This document shows, piece by piece, positions 27,646 to 38,658 of a DNA stretch of 41,259 bases. Positions within the stretch are counted from its first letter, which is position 1, and each line of letters begins with the position of its first letter. Both the position numbers and the translations under genes were made by a program. Source of the DNA: Thiomargarita sp. (GTDB taxonomy: Bacteria; Pseudomonadota; Gammaproteobacteria; Beggiatoales; Beggiatoaceae); the NCBI GenBank assembly GCA_020720115.1, contig DYPD01000023.1:1-41259 (forward strand). The letters run 5' to 3'. Below the pieces are notes generated by a model. That model ran no database searches. It saw nothing but the letters and a program-made list of their open reading frames with translations, and had not been told where the DNA came from.

Positions 27646-29958
27646 TTAAAACAAGTTTTGTGGATCAATATCGAGCGACCATTTCACTTGCTTAGCTATG
27701 GGTAATTCATTGAGTAACCAGAGCCAATGTTGCAAGAGTGCGTGTAAATGCCCGCGCTGTGCGGCTTGGCACAAAAGCTGGGCGCGGTGAAAATTGGCGC
27801 GACGCTCTAATGGAGCGGGAATGGGTCCGAAAATTTCTACATTCGCCAAATGCTGTTGTTCAATCTGGCTTTCAGCGACAGCGCGTGCTTGTTTTAAAAA
27901 GCCAGTTAAATCAGCTTCTTGCTTTGCTTCTGCGCGCAACAATGCAAGATAGGTGTAAGGTGGCAGGGCGGCTTGTTCGCGCTCTTGCAGGGCGTGCTCG
28001 GCAAAGCCACCGTAGCCCTGCTCCAGCAACGCGCAGAGCAAGGGGTGCTGTGGATGATAGGTTTGTAGCAAGACTTCGCCAGGCAATTGTGCGCGTCCGG
28101 CGCGTCCGGCGACTTGTAGCAAGCCCTGCGCGAGCCGCTCGCTGGCACGAAAATCCACGCCAAACAAGCCGCCATCTAAATTGACCACACCCACCAGCGT
28201 GACCTTGGGAAAATGATGTCCTTTGGTCAGCATTTGTGTGCCGACCAGAATATCCACTTCGCCTTCATGCACCTGCTCTAACATCTGCTGCATGGCGTGC
28301 TTGCGCTTGGTGCTGTCGCTGTCCATGCGCAAAATCCGTGCGGTTGGAAATTGCCCGCGTAGCGCCTGCTCGACGCGCTCAGTGCCGTATCCCAAACGGC
28401 GCAGGTCGGGCGACTGGCACTGTGGACACACCCTCGGTAGGCTTTGGCTTGCGCCGCAGTGGTGACAATGCAGGCGTTCGTCTTGATCGTGGTAGGTTTG
28501 GTGTGCGGCGCAATGGCGGCAGGTCGCCACCCAGCCGCAAGTATGGCACATCAAAGTGGGAGCAAAACCACGCCTATTGATATACACAAGGCTTTGTTGC
28601 TGGATTTCCAACCGCGTTTGCAGGGCTTTAAGCAAAGGCTGCGATAAACCCTCTTGCGGCGGGTGTTGGCGCAAATCAATCAGGCGAAAAGTCGGCGGAC
28701 GCGCTGCGCCAGCGCGTTCGGGTAAAGGCAAATTTTGGTAACGCCCGTTACGCACGTTAAGCAGACTGTCAAGTGCGGGCGTGGCGCTACCTAACAGCAC
28801 TGGCACAGCGGCAAAATGCCCGCGCATCAGGGTTAAATCCCGCGCCGAATACTGAAAGCCCGCTTGCTGTTTGTAGGAAGCATCATGCTCTTCGTCCACA
28901 ATGAACACGCCAGGCTTTGCCAGCGGCGTCCAAGCAGCGGAGCGTGTGCCAATGACGATAGGCGCGATGCCTTGTGCTGCCAGCAGCCAGGCGGCGAGCC
29001 GCTCATGGTCAGTGAGTTTGGAGTGCAACACCGCTATCGGGCAGGCGAAGCGGCGCTCAAAGCGCGACAGCATTTGCGGCGTTAGGTTGATTTCCGGTAC
29101 CAGCACCAGGGCTTGTCGCCCTTGTTCTATAACGGTTTGAATAATCTGTAAATAAACTTCGGTTTTGCCGCTGCCGGTGACGCCATCCAGCAAAAAAGCG
29201 CGAAACCCTGACAAGTGCCCACACACGGCTTGCACAGCGGCGTTTTGTGCCGCGTTCAGTGCCAACGGCGGCTGTGGACTGGGGTTAAAAACGAAAGGTT
29301 TATCAATGCGGCTAGGGGTAATCCAGGCTTTTTCATGCAGTTTTTTTAAGGTCGCGTGGCTGTGTGGAAAATGCTGGTTTAGATTCGCCTGTGTCGCAGC
29401 CTGTTCTGGGCATTGGCGCAAAAAATCTAACAGTGCCAATTGCTTATGCGCCCGCTTTGGCAAGCTGGCTAAATCTAATTCGCGCCCCGCATCGCTCAAC
29501 GCCCAGCCTGGCAGCGTTGGCAATTGCGCCGCCGCGCCCTGATTGAGCAACGCGGGCAGTGCTGTTTGTAGCACTCGCCCGACGGGATAATGGTAATAAC
29601 CCGCCGCCCAGCGCAACAGTCGCAATACATCCGCAGTCAACAAGGGAGCGTCATCAAGCACCGCATAAGCCGCTTTGAGCTGCGCTGTCGGCACATCGCT
29701 GTGATCGCGCACGTCCAACAATAAACCCAATATCCCGTCAGGGCGTGCTTGCGTAGCTGTTGGCAACTGAAAACCGGGTAAGTGTTCAATCTGTCCGCTG
29801 TTTTTGTCTGGCGGTGCAACTCGCTTGCGTTTACCAAACGGCAGCCACAGCCGCACACCCGGCTGCAAAGCAGCCGGCGGCGTATTGGCAGGCGGCAAAT
29901 AATCAAATAAACGCGGCAAGGGACAAGCCACAATGACCTGTAAAATCAAGCTATTCAT
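27646..29958 (-). CDS. priA: Primosomal protein N' (replication restart helicase)
   Basis: This 770-residue helicase restarts stalled replication forks. It has GVTGSGKTEVYL (Walker A), DEEHDASYKQ (Walker B), and a Cys-rich zinc region (CHTCGWVATCRHC, CHHCGASQSLPRVCPQC). ATG at 29958 is chosen; a TTG two codons upstream (29964) is also possible. Ribosome binding is not clear. The leading start of the minus-strand operon with the PhoH and 155-residue genes suggests joint expression. GC-rich coding sequence compared with the ribosomal genes. Confidence 0.96.
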   Translation of the reverse strand: MNSLILQVIVACPLPRLFDYLPPANTPPAALQPGVRLWLPFGKRKRVAPPDKNSGQIEHLPGFQLPTATQARPDGILGLLLDVRDHSDVPTAQLKAAYAVLDDAPLLTADVLRLLRWAAGYYHYPVGRVLQTALPALLNQGAAAQLPTLPGWALSDAGRELDLASLPKRAHKQLALLDFLRQCPEQAATQANLNQHFPHSHATLKKLHEKAWITPSRIDKPFVFNPSPQPPLALNAAQNAAVQAVCGHLSGFRAFLLDGVTGSGKTEVYLQIIQTVIEQGRQALVLVPEINLTPQMLSRFERRFACPIAVLHSKLTDHERLAAWLLAAQGIAPIVIGTRSAAWTPLAKPGVFIVDEEHDASYKQQAGFQYSARDLTLMRGHFAAVPVLLGSATPALDSLLNVRNGRYQNLPLPERAGAARPPTFRLIDLRQHPPQEGLSQPLLKALQTRLEIQQQSLVYINRRGFAPTLMCHTCGWVATCRHCAAHQTYHDQDERLHCHHCGASQSLPRVCPQCQSPDLRRLGYGTERVEQALRGQFPTARILRMDSDSTKRKHAMQQMLEQVHEGEVDILVGTQMLTKGHHFPKVTLVGVVNLDGGLFGVDFRASERLAQGLLQVAGRAGRAQLPGEVLLQTYHPQHPLLCALLEQGYGGFAEHALQEREQAALPPYTYLALLRAEAKQEADLTGFLKQARAVAESQIEQQHLANVEIFGPIPAPLERRANFHRAQLLCQAAQRGHLHALLQHWLWLLNELPIAKQVKWSLDIDPQNLF

Positions 29959-30100
29959 TCGCAAAAAGGGGAAAAAGCGCAGTGGAAAAGCGGAGGATTT
30001 TAACAGTTTCTTGCCGCGAACGCGGCGGGGAGAAAAAGATTAGCGCAGAGGTTTTCGGGCTAAACGTTTGGGTTGTGGTAGAGACTAAGATTTGAGCGGT

Positions 30101-30132
30101 AAAAAAATGCCCTGCTGAATTGGCAGGGCATT
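30101..30132 (-). terminator. Terminator after rpmG
   Basis: On the minus strand a perfect 10-bp stem (AATGCCCTGC, 30106-30115 with 30123-30132) is followed by seven T. It ends the rpmB-rpmG transcript before priA. The 142 bases between it and the priA start hold a CCGCG/CGCGG hairpin (near 30013-30024) but no clear promoter. Confidence 0.9.
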
Positions 30133-30160
30133 GAGCCGACTCTTCACCAGCGGGGGCTGG

Positions 30161-30316
30161 TTATTTGATTTTGGCTTCTTTGTATTCCACATGCTTACGC
30201 ACCACCGGATCGTACTTGCGAAAAGACAGCTTATCCGGGGTGGTACGTTTGTTTTTGGTGGTCGTGTAGAAGTGACCTGTGCCAGCAGTGGACACTAATT
30301 TGATTTTGTCTCTCAT
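30161..30316 (-). CDS. rpmG: 50S ribosomal protein L33
   Basis: This 51-residue protein reads [19 protein letters not shown] at its start and ends [11 protein letters not shown]. It is the zinc-free form with no Cys. It sits near the E site. It was found by eye on the minus strand, 12 bases after rpmB, with AAGGAG before the ATG. Confidence 0.95.
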   Translation of the reverse strand: MRDKIKLVSTAGTGHFYTTTKNKRTTPDKLSFRKYDPVVRKHVEYKEAKIK

Positions 30317-30328
30317 ATTGAGTGCTCC

Positions 30329-30565
30329 TTAAAATTTTTCACCACGAGTACGCAGATCAACCAGCACTTGATCAATGCCGAGTTTATCAATGATGCGCAA
30401 GCCTTTAGTTGAGATGCGCAGTTTGACCCAACGGTTTTCACTGGCAACCCAGAAACGGTGAGTGTGTAAATTAGGCAAAAATTTACGCCGCGTTTTGTTG
30501 TTTGCATGGGAAACATTATTACCTGATATGGTATGTTTTCCAGTGATTTGACACACTCTGGACAT
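30329..30565 (-). CDS. rpmB: 50S ribosomal protein L28
   Basis: This 78-residue L28 starts [22 protein letters not shown], the family signature. Pairing with rpmG is standard in gammaproteobacteria. An AAGGAG site lies 8 bases upstream. A longer frame in another phase is a shadow. Confidence 0.96.
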   Translation of the reverse strand: MSRVCQITGKHTISGNNVSHANNKTRRKFLPNLHTHRFWVASENRWVKLRISTKGLRIIDKLGIDQVLVDLRTRGEKF

Positions 30566-30732
30566 GTTAAATAACTCCTTGACAATATAGTGCTGTATTC
30601 GAGCAGGCTATGATTCTTGTGATTCTAAAGTAATCTAATCTATAGCCAGAAAAAACCAGGCATTATAGGTGAAAAGTTGAAAGCTAGGCAAGTCCTTAGC
30701 GCGATTTTTTGGGTTTTTTCTAGCAAACACGC

Positions 30733-30762
30733 TTGAAAATATTGCACTACTTCAAGTACAAT
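30733..30762 (+). promoter_or_regulatory. Promoter of rplU-rpmA
   Basis: TTGAAA (30733-30738) and TACAAT (30757-30762), five of six matches each, are 18 bases apart. They lie about 57 bases before the rplU ATG. The rplU and rpmB genes are divergent from this intergenic region. Confidence 0.6.
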
Positions 30763-30819
30763 TATCGCTTTTTTTACCACGACAAGAACTTTTCCCTTGA
30801 GGAAAACGGAGCAATCCTT

Positions 30820-31131
30820 ATGTATGCAGTGATTAAAGCAGGTGGCAAGCAGTATACGGTGCGTGAAGGCGACCTGTTAAAAGTTGAAAAAATGGAAGTC
30901 GGCGAAGACGAGGTTATCGAGTTTGATGTGCTGATGTTGGGCGGCGAAGCGGGTGTGCAAGTGGGCACGCCTTTGGTGGCTGGGGCTAAAGTGACTGCCA
31001 CTGTTGCTGGGCAGGGGCGTTTACCGAAAGTGACCATCATCAAATTCCGTCGGCGCAAGCACTATCGTAAACAAATGGGGCATCGCCAATATTTTACTGA
31101 ATTAAAAATCACTGGCATTAGTGCCGCTTAA
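30820..31131 (+). CDS. rplU: 50S ribosomal protein L21
   Basis: This 103-residue L21 starts [23 protein letters not shown]. The in-frame start at 30733 is rejected because it would add 29 unrelated residues and overlap the promoter. L21 contacts 23S rRNA and L20. The gene precedes rpmA by 17 bases, as in most bacteria. Confidence 0.97.
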   Translation: MYAVIKAGGKQYTVREGDLLKVEKMEVGEDEVIEFDVLMLGGEAGVQVGTPLVAGAKVTATVAGQGRLPKVTIIKFRRRKHYRKQMGHRQYFTELKITGISAA

Positions 31132-31148
31132 GTCGAGGAGAATGACAC

Positions 31149-31421
31149 ATGGCTCACAAGAAAGCAGGTGGTAGTAGCCGCAACGGACGTGATTCCGAAT
31201 CCAAACGTTTGGGCGTGAAACGCTTTGGCGGTCAAGAAGTGTTGGCAGGCAATATTCTGATTCGCCAGCGCGGTACTCGTTACCACCCCGGCGTGAATGT
31301 TGGTTTAGGACGCGATCACACGCTCTTTGCGCTCAAAGACGGCGTGGTTAAGTTTGAAATCAAAGGCGCACAAAATCGCCAATTCGTCAGCGTTGAAAGT
31401 ATTGAAGAAGCGTCTGCTTAA
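31149..31421 (+). CDS. rpmA: 50S ribosomal protein L27
   Basis: This 90-residue L27 starts [19 protein letters not shown]. Its flexible N-terminal arm reaches the peptidyl-transferase centre. It is translated after rplU and followed by a strong terminator. Confidence 0.97.
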   Translation: MAHKKAGGSSRNGRDSESKRLGVKRFGGQEVLAGNILIRQRGTRYHPGVNVGLGRDHTLFALKDGVVKFEIKGAQNRQFVSVESIEEASA

Positions 31422-31440
31422 AGCCGACAACAGCCGCTAA

Positions 31441-31476
31441 AAAAGCCTCCGGGTTGCATAATCTGGAGGCTTTTTT
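31441..31476. terminator. Bidirectional terminator
   Basis: AAAAGCCTCC (31441-31450) pairs with 31465-31474 across a 14-base loop, followed by TTTTTT on the + strand and with A-runs on the other side. It separates rpmA from the convergent permease gene. Confidence 0.9.
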
Positions 31477-31491
31477 GTTGGTGTTGTACGG

Positions 31492-32277
31492 CTATTCGCG
31501 TAAGTTGTAGCCGGATTCTAAAATACGCAGGCAGAAAATGCTGGTGAGTATGAGGGCGACGCTGATGATACTGAAACTCAGCACGACTGAAGCATCAGAA
31601 ATACCGAGAAAGCCGTAACGAAAACCGTCTATCATATAGAAAAATGGATTGTAGTAGGATAAATCAGTCCACAGCGGCGGCAAGTCTTCAATCGAGTAAA
31701 ATACCCCGCTGAGAAATGTCAGCGGCAAAATCACGAAGTTTTGAAAAGCCGCGATATGATCCCATTTGTCCGCCCAGATAGCGGCAATTAAACCCAAAGC
31801 GCCGAGCAGGGCGCTGCCTAAGATGGAAAAAAGTAAAATTAACCAAGGATGTTGCACCGGCACTGCAACAAAAAACAAGGCAGCAAGCCACACAGCAGCA
31901 CCCACAGCCAAGCCGCGCACTACTGAAGCAGCTACATAGGCAAGAAAAAACTCCAAACCTGACAGCGGCGCTAACAGCACAAACAGGACATTACCGTTTT
32001 GGCGGGCTTGAAAGAGGCTAGAGGAAGTGTTGGAAAAAGCGTTTTGCAACACGGATAAAATGACCAAACCCGGCACTAAAAACTGGGTATAGCTCACGCC
32101 CGCATAGACTTCGACATGCTTGGACAACACAGAAGAAAAAATCAACAAATACAAGAGCACAGTGATCATGGGCGTGAGCACTGTCTGGGTCAGCACCTTC
32201 ATAAAACGCCAGACTTCTTTGGCAAATAGTGTATAAAAACCGTAAAAATTGAAGCGGGTACTGAGGTGGGGCGACAT
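31492..32277 (-). CDS. ABC-2 family transporter permease
   Basis: This 261-residue membrane protein has about six hydrophobic segments and the ABC-2 signature region (FYMIDGFRYGFLGISDASV, about 210-228). It resembles the YadH-type permease that partners a YadG-like ATPase, but no ATPase gene is adjacent here. Possible substrates are unknown (polysaccharide, drug or lipid). Divergent from pyrG. Confidence 0.82.
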   Translation of the reverse strand: MSPHLSTRFNFYGFYTLFAKEVWRFMKVLTQTVLTPMITVLLYLLIFSSVLSKHVEVYAGVSYTQFLVPGLVILSVLQNAFSNTSSSLFQARQNGNVLFVLLAPLSGLEFFLAYVAASVVRGLAVGAAVWLAALFFVAVPVQHPWLILLFSILGSALLGALGLIAAIWADKWDHIAAFQNFVILPLTFLSGVFYSIEDLPPLWTDLSYYNPFFYMIDGFRYGFLGISDASVVLSFSIISVALILTSIFCLRILESGYNLRE

Positions 32278-32338
32278 GAAATTATCCTTGCATTGAGAAT
32301 CGCTAAATGATTTGCTAATTTATGCGGTTTTGCATTGA

Positions 32339-32373
32339 GCAGGCAATCCCGCCTGCATCTTTCCTTTTTCTAA
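32339..32373 (+). promoter_or_regulatory. Hairpin with pyrimidine tract in the pyrG leader
   Basis: GCAGGC (32339-32344) pairs with GCCTGC (32351-32356) across AATCCC, followed by ATCTTTCCTTTTTC. It looks like a weak attenuator or partial terminator 39 bases before the pyrG ATG. pyrG is controlled by attenuation in Gram-positive bacteria, but control here is only inference. Confidence 0.35.
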
Positions 32374-32388
32374 CGGTATTCGGCTTAA

Positions 32389-34029
<1,641 letters not shown>

Positions 34030-34036
34030 TAAAACC

Positions 34037-34059
34037 AGGGTTTGCAGCAAGCAAACCCT
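34037..34059. terminator. Hairpin between convergent pyrG and the unknown gene
   Basis: AGGGTTTGC (34037-34045) pairs with 34051-34059 over a 5-base loop. There is no T-tract, so termination would be weak or Rho-dependent. The stem covers the stop codon of the opposing gene. Confidence 0.5.
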
Positions 34060-35680
34060 AATCATCCCGCCCACCGTTGGGATACACAAAATCCAGCAAA
34101 TCTTCGGCGATTTGCTGCAACATTTGCGTATTGACAGTCTCGCTGTGCGGCAGGTAATCGCGCACAAAAATCAGTTTCAGTTCCGCTTGCGCCTGATGGG
34201 GTTCAAATAAGCAGTGCATAATCGCCCAGCTTTCCATAAAAATTGACCAGTCGGGATATTCCACATTGTCTGGCACATCGGGATCAAAGTGACTGAAATC
34301 GCCCGCCCAATTCAAGCGCAATTGCAAATTTACCTGCAACATTTCCGGCAATGCCCGCAATAGACCAGCAACATCCTCCTCAAGGCTGTCAGCCCAACTG
34401 CTCAGGCTTTCCCCCCAAGTCGCACCCTGCCACACAGGATTATTACTCTGCGGCGCATACAGCAGCCCCAAACGGTAACGCAGCAATCCCCGCGCATTGT
34501 TGGGTTGCGGGTTCAGCGCCAAGCTCAAACAAATATCATAAAGCAAGCCTTGTAGCGGCTCACGGATGCTGTGTAGGCTGTCGGGAATCTGTGCGGCGAG
34601 CGCCTGGCTACGTTCCGTCACTTGTAGGCAAGCTTGCAGGGCTTCACTGGCTTCGCTAAACCAATCCAGTTGTGCTCGTTCCCACTGCGCCCGTAAAATC
34701 AGCATGGCTTGTTGGTGACACTGGGTGAGGGTTGCTAAACTGTGTGTAGCGAGAAATGTTTGCCAACTATCAAGACAAAACTGGCGCTGCCAGCGGCGAT
34801 TCAGACGGGCTTCGGGGCGTGCCTGTAGCAGCAGTTGCAGGCATAAGTAGGGCATCAGACGCGGCTCAAGCGCGTTGTATAAGTCTTCGGTTTTTAAGTA
34901 AAAATCACGGATAAAGCTAAACCGTTGCACGGCTGCGATGAGCACTTCAAAAGAGTCGCTGAAATGATGTACCAGGGGATCATCACAATAATCAGCAAAC
35001 AAGCGATCCAACTTGAGTAGCACTAATTCCCACAAACGCTGTGAAGCGGCGTAAGGCAACACCAATTCATGTACGAAAGAGTGCAGCAATTCTAATTCGA
35101 GTCCCAAGCGCGTGCTGCTACGTTTTTCTACCCAGTCTTGCAACCACTGCAACAGGCTCAGTTCTAACTCGTCTAAATCCAGCGCTTCTTGCCCTGGCTC
35201 ATTGATGTCCAGATGGGTATGGCGCAATTCAATAAAAATGCTGCGCGTCAGTTCCGCCCCTTCCTGTTCAATCGCATGGGTATAGCTGTGGTAATACAGG
35301 CAATCCAGCGCCGCTTCCCAATGCTGTTGACACCAAATGTAATCTTGCGCTGCGAGTAAATAGCGTAACTGTTGCAACAGTGCCGAGCCGCATTGCCAGC
35401 AGACTTCATAAGTGCAAACAGATACTTGGCTCTGCTGCCATTGTAGGAGTTGTTCTGCTTGCCCGTTTAAGCAAAGCGGGTGAAACAAAGCGTAAAAAGT
35501 TTCTGCGCTTTGCATCGGGAGATTAAAGCGGTTGGTGATGTCGCGTAATGCGGGTAGACAAGTCGCCTGATGCGTGGCTAATTGAGCGTCTAGGCTGCGC
35601 AACCGATGCGCAACCCAAGGCGAAGGATGCTGGCATTCGCATACCAGCGCACAGTAAGGATTAAATTGAACCTGGAGCAT
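34058..35680 (-). CDS. Large protein of unknown function
   Basis: This 540-residue protein is leucine-, glutamine- and tryptophan-rich and helical in character, with many Cys (for instance CALVCECQ near residues 10-17). I recognise no domain, signal peptide or membrane segment. It lies after the terminated rnfABC operon on the same strand, with its own start 110 bases beyond. No ribosome-binding site is clear. Confidence 0.75.
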   Translation of the reverse strand: MLQVQFNPYCALVCECQHPSPWVAHRLRSLDAQLATHQATCLPALRDITNRFNLPMQSAETFYALFHPLCLNGQAEQLLQWQQSQVSVCTYEVCWQCGSALLQQLRYLLAAQDYIWCQQHWEAALDCLYYHSYTHAIEQEGAELTRSIFIELRHTHLDINEPGQEALDLDELELSLLQWLQDWVEKRSSTRLGLELELLHSFVHELVLPYAASQRLWELVLLKLDRLFADYCDDPLVHHFSDSFEVLIAAVQRFSFIRDFYLKTEDLYNALEPRLMPYLCLQLLLQARPEARLNRRWQRQFCLDSWQTFLATHSLATLTQCHQQAMLILRAQWERAQLDWFSEASEALQACLQVTERSQALAAQIPDSLHSIREPLQGLLYDICLSLALNPQPNNARGLLRYRLGLLYAPQSNNPVWQGATWGESLSSWADSLEEDVAGLLRALPEMLQVNLQLRLNWAGDFSHFDPDVPDNVEYPDWSIFMESWAIMHCLFEPHQAQAELKLIFVRDYLPHSETVNTQMLQQIAEDLLDFVYPNGGRDD

Positions 35681-35789
35681 AGGAGGAGAATCTATCTTGG
35701 GAAAAGGCTTTTATCTAAGCTGCTGCTGGCGGCGTTCTTATCCGATTTATGAATAGGAACACTCTAGCAGAATATACGCTTTTATTGAC

Positions 35790-35819
35790 AAAAATTTTAA
35801 GCCTTACCCGCGTAAGCTT
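35790..35819 (-). terminator. Terminator of the rnfABC operon
   Basis: On the minus strand AAGCTTAC and GTAAGGCTT pair (one-base bulge) around GCGG, followed by a run containing AAAATTTTT. It lies 34 bases after the rnfC stop and ends the operon before the unknown gene. Confidence 0.6.
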
Positions 35820-35853
35820 TTACATCAGGTGCTCAAGAGCGCAACGGGTTTTC

Positions 35854-37347
35854 CTATGCTGTTGCCGCCGCCTGCTCCTTAGCTGCTTTCGCGGCTTTTT
35901 CGGCTTTTTTGCGCTCGGCTTCTGCTTTGCGCTGGGCAGCCGCCGCTTCTTTAGCGAGTTTTTCCCGTTCTAAACGCTGCTTGTGTAACTCCACCAGCTT
36001 GCGATTTTCTTCGGCTTTATGTTTAGCTTGCTGGCGCGCCGCCAATTCGCCTTTGGCGTAGTTGAAATACTGCACCAGCGGAATATGGGCGGGACACACA
36101 TAAGAGCAGCAACCACAGGCGACGCAATCCACCAAACCAAATTCGACTACCTTGTCCAGATTGCCGGTTTTTGCGTGTGCCGCCATTTGCAACGGCAATA
36201 AACCACAGGGACAAGCCCGCACACAAGCGCCACAACGAATACAGGGCGTGACTTGCTGCGGTTGGGTTTCGGCTTGCGTGAGCGCAATAATGCCGCTCGT
36301 ACCCTTAACGACGGGCACATGCAGCCCTGGCATCAGTTGCCCCATCATGGGACCGCCCATCAGGATACGCGCTGGCGCTTCGTGCAAACCGCCGCAAAAT
36401 TCAATCACATCCTGCAAAGGCGTGCCTATCAATACCTCAACATTCTGCGGATTTTTCACCGCGCCGCCGCCGACGGTGACAACGCGAGAAATCAACGGGT
36501 TAGCATAACGTGCGGCGTGATGAATAGCGTAAGCTGTGCCCATGTTATGCACCAGCACGCCTATGTCAGCACCCAAACCGCCCGCTGGCACTTCCATGCC
36601 GGTAACGGTCTGAATCATGTGCTTTTCCGATCCCATCGGATAACACGCAGGCACTTGAACTGCTTGAATATTTGCAAAATCTTGACAGGCTTCTTGCAGC
36701 GCCGCCAATGCCTCTGGCTTATTGTCTTCCACCACCAAATAAGCGCGTTTAGCTTTAATGGTATGCAGAATAATGCGCACGCCATCCACAATGTTTTGCG
36801 GCTGTTCGCGCATCAAGCGGTCATCGCAGGTTAAATAGGGTTCGCATTCGCCGCCGTTGAGAATCAAGGTATGAATCTCGTTGCGGGCGCTGAGTTTGAG
36901 CTTCACCGCCGAAGGAAAAGTTGCCCCACCCATGCCGACAATCCCCGCATTGCCCACGCGAGTGGCAATTTCTTGCGGCGTCATAGAGAGCGCATCAAGC
37001 GGGCTTTCTGTTTCTTCCAACCAACGATCTGCCCCGTCGGTTGCTATGACCACAGTCAACACCGGCAAACCGGAAGGATGGGGCGCGGTATGCTCGGTAA
37101 TTTCCAGCACAGCGCCAGAGCTGGGCGCATGGACGGGCGCTGAAATCATGCCCTGACTATGTGCCAGCAATTGCCCCTTCAACACCTTATCGCCCACCTG
37201 CACTTCTGGCTTAGCGGGCGCACCTATGTGCTGTTGTAAGGGTACATACAGGCGCTTAGGCAACGGCATTTTGACGCTCGGTTTGCCATTGGTTGGGGCT
37301 TTCTGGTCTGCCGGATGCACTCCGCCGCGAAATTGGAACAGTTGCAT
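35854..37347 (-). CDS. rnfC: Rnf complex subunit C
   Basis: This 497-residue iron-sulfur protein is the NADH/flavin-binding subunit of the Rnf ion-translocating oxidoreductase. Two 4Fe-4S sites are seen: C369, C372, C375, C379 and C408, C411, C414, C418. An N-terminal GGVHP-type segment and a glycine-rich flavin/NADH region (about 134-170) are present. The end (436-497) is a Lys-, Glu- and Ala-rich coiled-coil tail, common in gammaproteobacterial RnfC. It lies 13 bases after rnfB. No rnfD follows. Confidence 0.95.
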   Translation of the reverse strand: MQLFQFRGGVHPADQKAPTNGKPSVKMPLPKRLYVPLQQHIGAPAKPEVQVGDKVLKGQLLAHSQGMISAPVHAPSSGAVLEITEHTAPHPSGLPVLTVVIATDGADRWLEETESPLDALSMTPQEIATRVGNAGIVGMGGATFPSAVKLKLSARNEIHTLILNGGECEPYLTCDDRLMREQPQNIVDGVRIILHTIKAKRAYLVVEDNKPEALAALQEACQDFANIQAVQVPACYPMGSEKHMIQTVTGMEVPAGGLGADIGVLVHNMGTAYAIHHAARYANPLISRVVTVGGGAVKNPQNVEVLIGTPLQDVIEFCGGLHEAPARILMGGPMMGQLMPGLHVPVVKGTSGIIALTQAETQPQQVTPCIRCGACVRACPCGLLPLQMAAHAKTGNLDKVVEFGLVDCVACGCCSYVCPAHIPLVQYFNYAKGELAARQQAKHKAEENRKLVELHKQRLEREKLAKEAAAAQRKAEAERKKAEKAAKAAKEQAAATA

Positions 37348-37360
37348 ACCTTTAATTCCT

Positions 37361-37918
37361 CTAAGCCGCCAACGGCAATGCGGGTTTATCCCAATGCCAG
37401 GTCTTCAGGGTCACTTGCACCGGGTGCATTTGCAAGCACTCAGTCGGGCAAATCTCTATGCAAGCTTCACAGCCCGTACAGGCGTCTTGAATCACCGCAT
37501 GAACTTGCTTCAAAGCCCCGATAATCGCATCTGTCGGGCATTTTTTCAGACAACGCGCACAGCCAATGCAATTATTTTCATCCACTTGCGCAAGCCTTGG
37601 CTGCGCCTCTTCAACCTGGGATAAATCCAAGGAAATATTCAACAATTCGGCAATTTCTTGGGCTAATACTTTCCCTCCTGGCGGACAACAGGTTGGCGCA
37701 ACCTCACGATTGACAATGGCTTCCGCAGCCGGATTACAACCCGGATAGCCACACTGCCCACAATTAGACCCAGGCATCAGCACAATCACTTGTTCTACCA
37801 AAGGATTTTGCTCCACCTTAAAAAATTTCGCCGCGTAGCCCAGCGCAAAGCCCAGGGTCGTGCCCAGGATGCCCAGACAAAAAATCGCTGCAAACACCAC
37901 TTCTGTTTGTAAGACCAT
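37361..37918 (-). CDS. rnfB: Rnf complex subunit B (polyferredoxin)
   Basis: This 185-residue protein has an N-terminal membrane anchor (residues 7-30), a four-Cys cluster site (C53, C56, C61 and C77 or C78), and two ferredoxin-type 4Fe-4S sites (C117, C120, C123, C127; C147, C150, C153, C157). It passes electrons between ferredoxin and RnfC. It is in an operon with rnfA, 19 bases downstream. Confidence 0.95.
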   Translation of the reverse strand: MVLQTEVVFAAIFCLGILGTTLGFALGYAAKFFKVEQNPLVEQVIVLMPGSNCGQCGYPGCNPAAEAIVNREVAPTCCPPGGKVLAQEIAELLNISLDLSQVEEAQPRLAQVDENNCIGCARCLKKCPTDAIIGALKQVHAVIQDACTGCEACIEICPTECLQMHPVQVTLKTWHWDKPALPLAA

Positions 37919-37937
37919 TGCGCTGACTCCTTGTATT

Positions 37938-38519
37938 TTAAGAGAATTTCAACCCACTGAAACCAATAAACGCCATAGACAACAAGCCCGCCGTGATAAA
38001 CGCGATAGGTGTTCCCGCAAAAGCCGGCGGCACTTCCATCACCGCCAGCCGCTCACGCAAGCCAGCAAAAATCACCATGACCAAAGTAAAGCCCGCCGCC
38101 GAACCAAAGCCATATACAGCACTCTGCATAAAGCCCAAATCCTCTTGAATCGCCAGCAACGCCACGCCCAGCACCGCGCAATTAGTCGTAATCAGCGGCA
38201 GAAAAATGCCCAAGACCTGATACAACACCGGACTGTTTTTACGGATAGCCATCTCGGTAAATTGCACCACTGCGGCGATCACCAAAATAAAAGCCAAAAT
38301 GCGTAGAAATTCAATCTGAAACGGCTGCAAAATCCAATGTTCTAATAACCAAGCCGCCACCGGCGCCAGCGTCAAGACAAAAGTCGTCGCCAATCCCATG
38401 CTCATCGCCGTATCCAGCTTATTCGACACCCCCATAAACGGACACAAGCCCAAAAACTTACTTAACAACACATTATTAATCAGCACAGTGCTAACTAAAA
38501 TCAGAAGATATTCAGCCAT
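37938..38519 (-). CDS. rnfA: Rnf complex subunit A (membrane)
   Basis: This 193-residue membrane protein starts [24 protein letters not shown], the RnfA N-terminus, after AAGGAG. A longer start at 38675 would add 52 unrelated residues and is rejected. It has about six hydrophobic segments and helps form the ion channel. First gene of an rnfABC operon. Confidence 0.95.
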   Translation of the reverse strand: MAEYLLILVSTVLINNVLLSKFLGLCPFMGVSNKLDTAMSMGLATTFVLTLAPVAAWLLEHWILQPFQIEFLRILAFILVIAAVVQFTEMAIRKNSPVLYQVLGIFLPLITTNCAVLGVALLAIQEDLGFMQSAVYGFGSAAGFTLVMVIFAGLRERLAVMEVPPAFAGTPIAFITAGLLSMAFIGFSGLKFS

Positions 38520-38658
38520 TTGTCGCTCCTTGAAGTCGGTGCTTGGAAAAGCGGATTGAACAATGCCGGAGTACACCGAAACGGCGCTCTCGCAAGCGGG
38601 TTCAGATTTTCCGATAAGAGGGTGTGACATAAAGCGTGCCATCCGCTTGAAGCGAATT

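Noticed and set aside
27738-29546. Several plus-strand frames opposite priA
   Set aside because: They are Arg-, Ala- and Ser-rich shadows caused by the GC-rich codon use of priA.
30733-30819. Longer N-terminus for L21
   Set aside because: It overlaps the promoter and adds 29 residues without family similarity.
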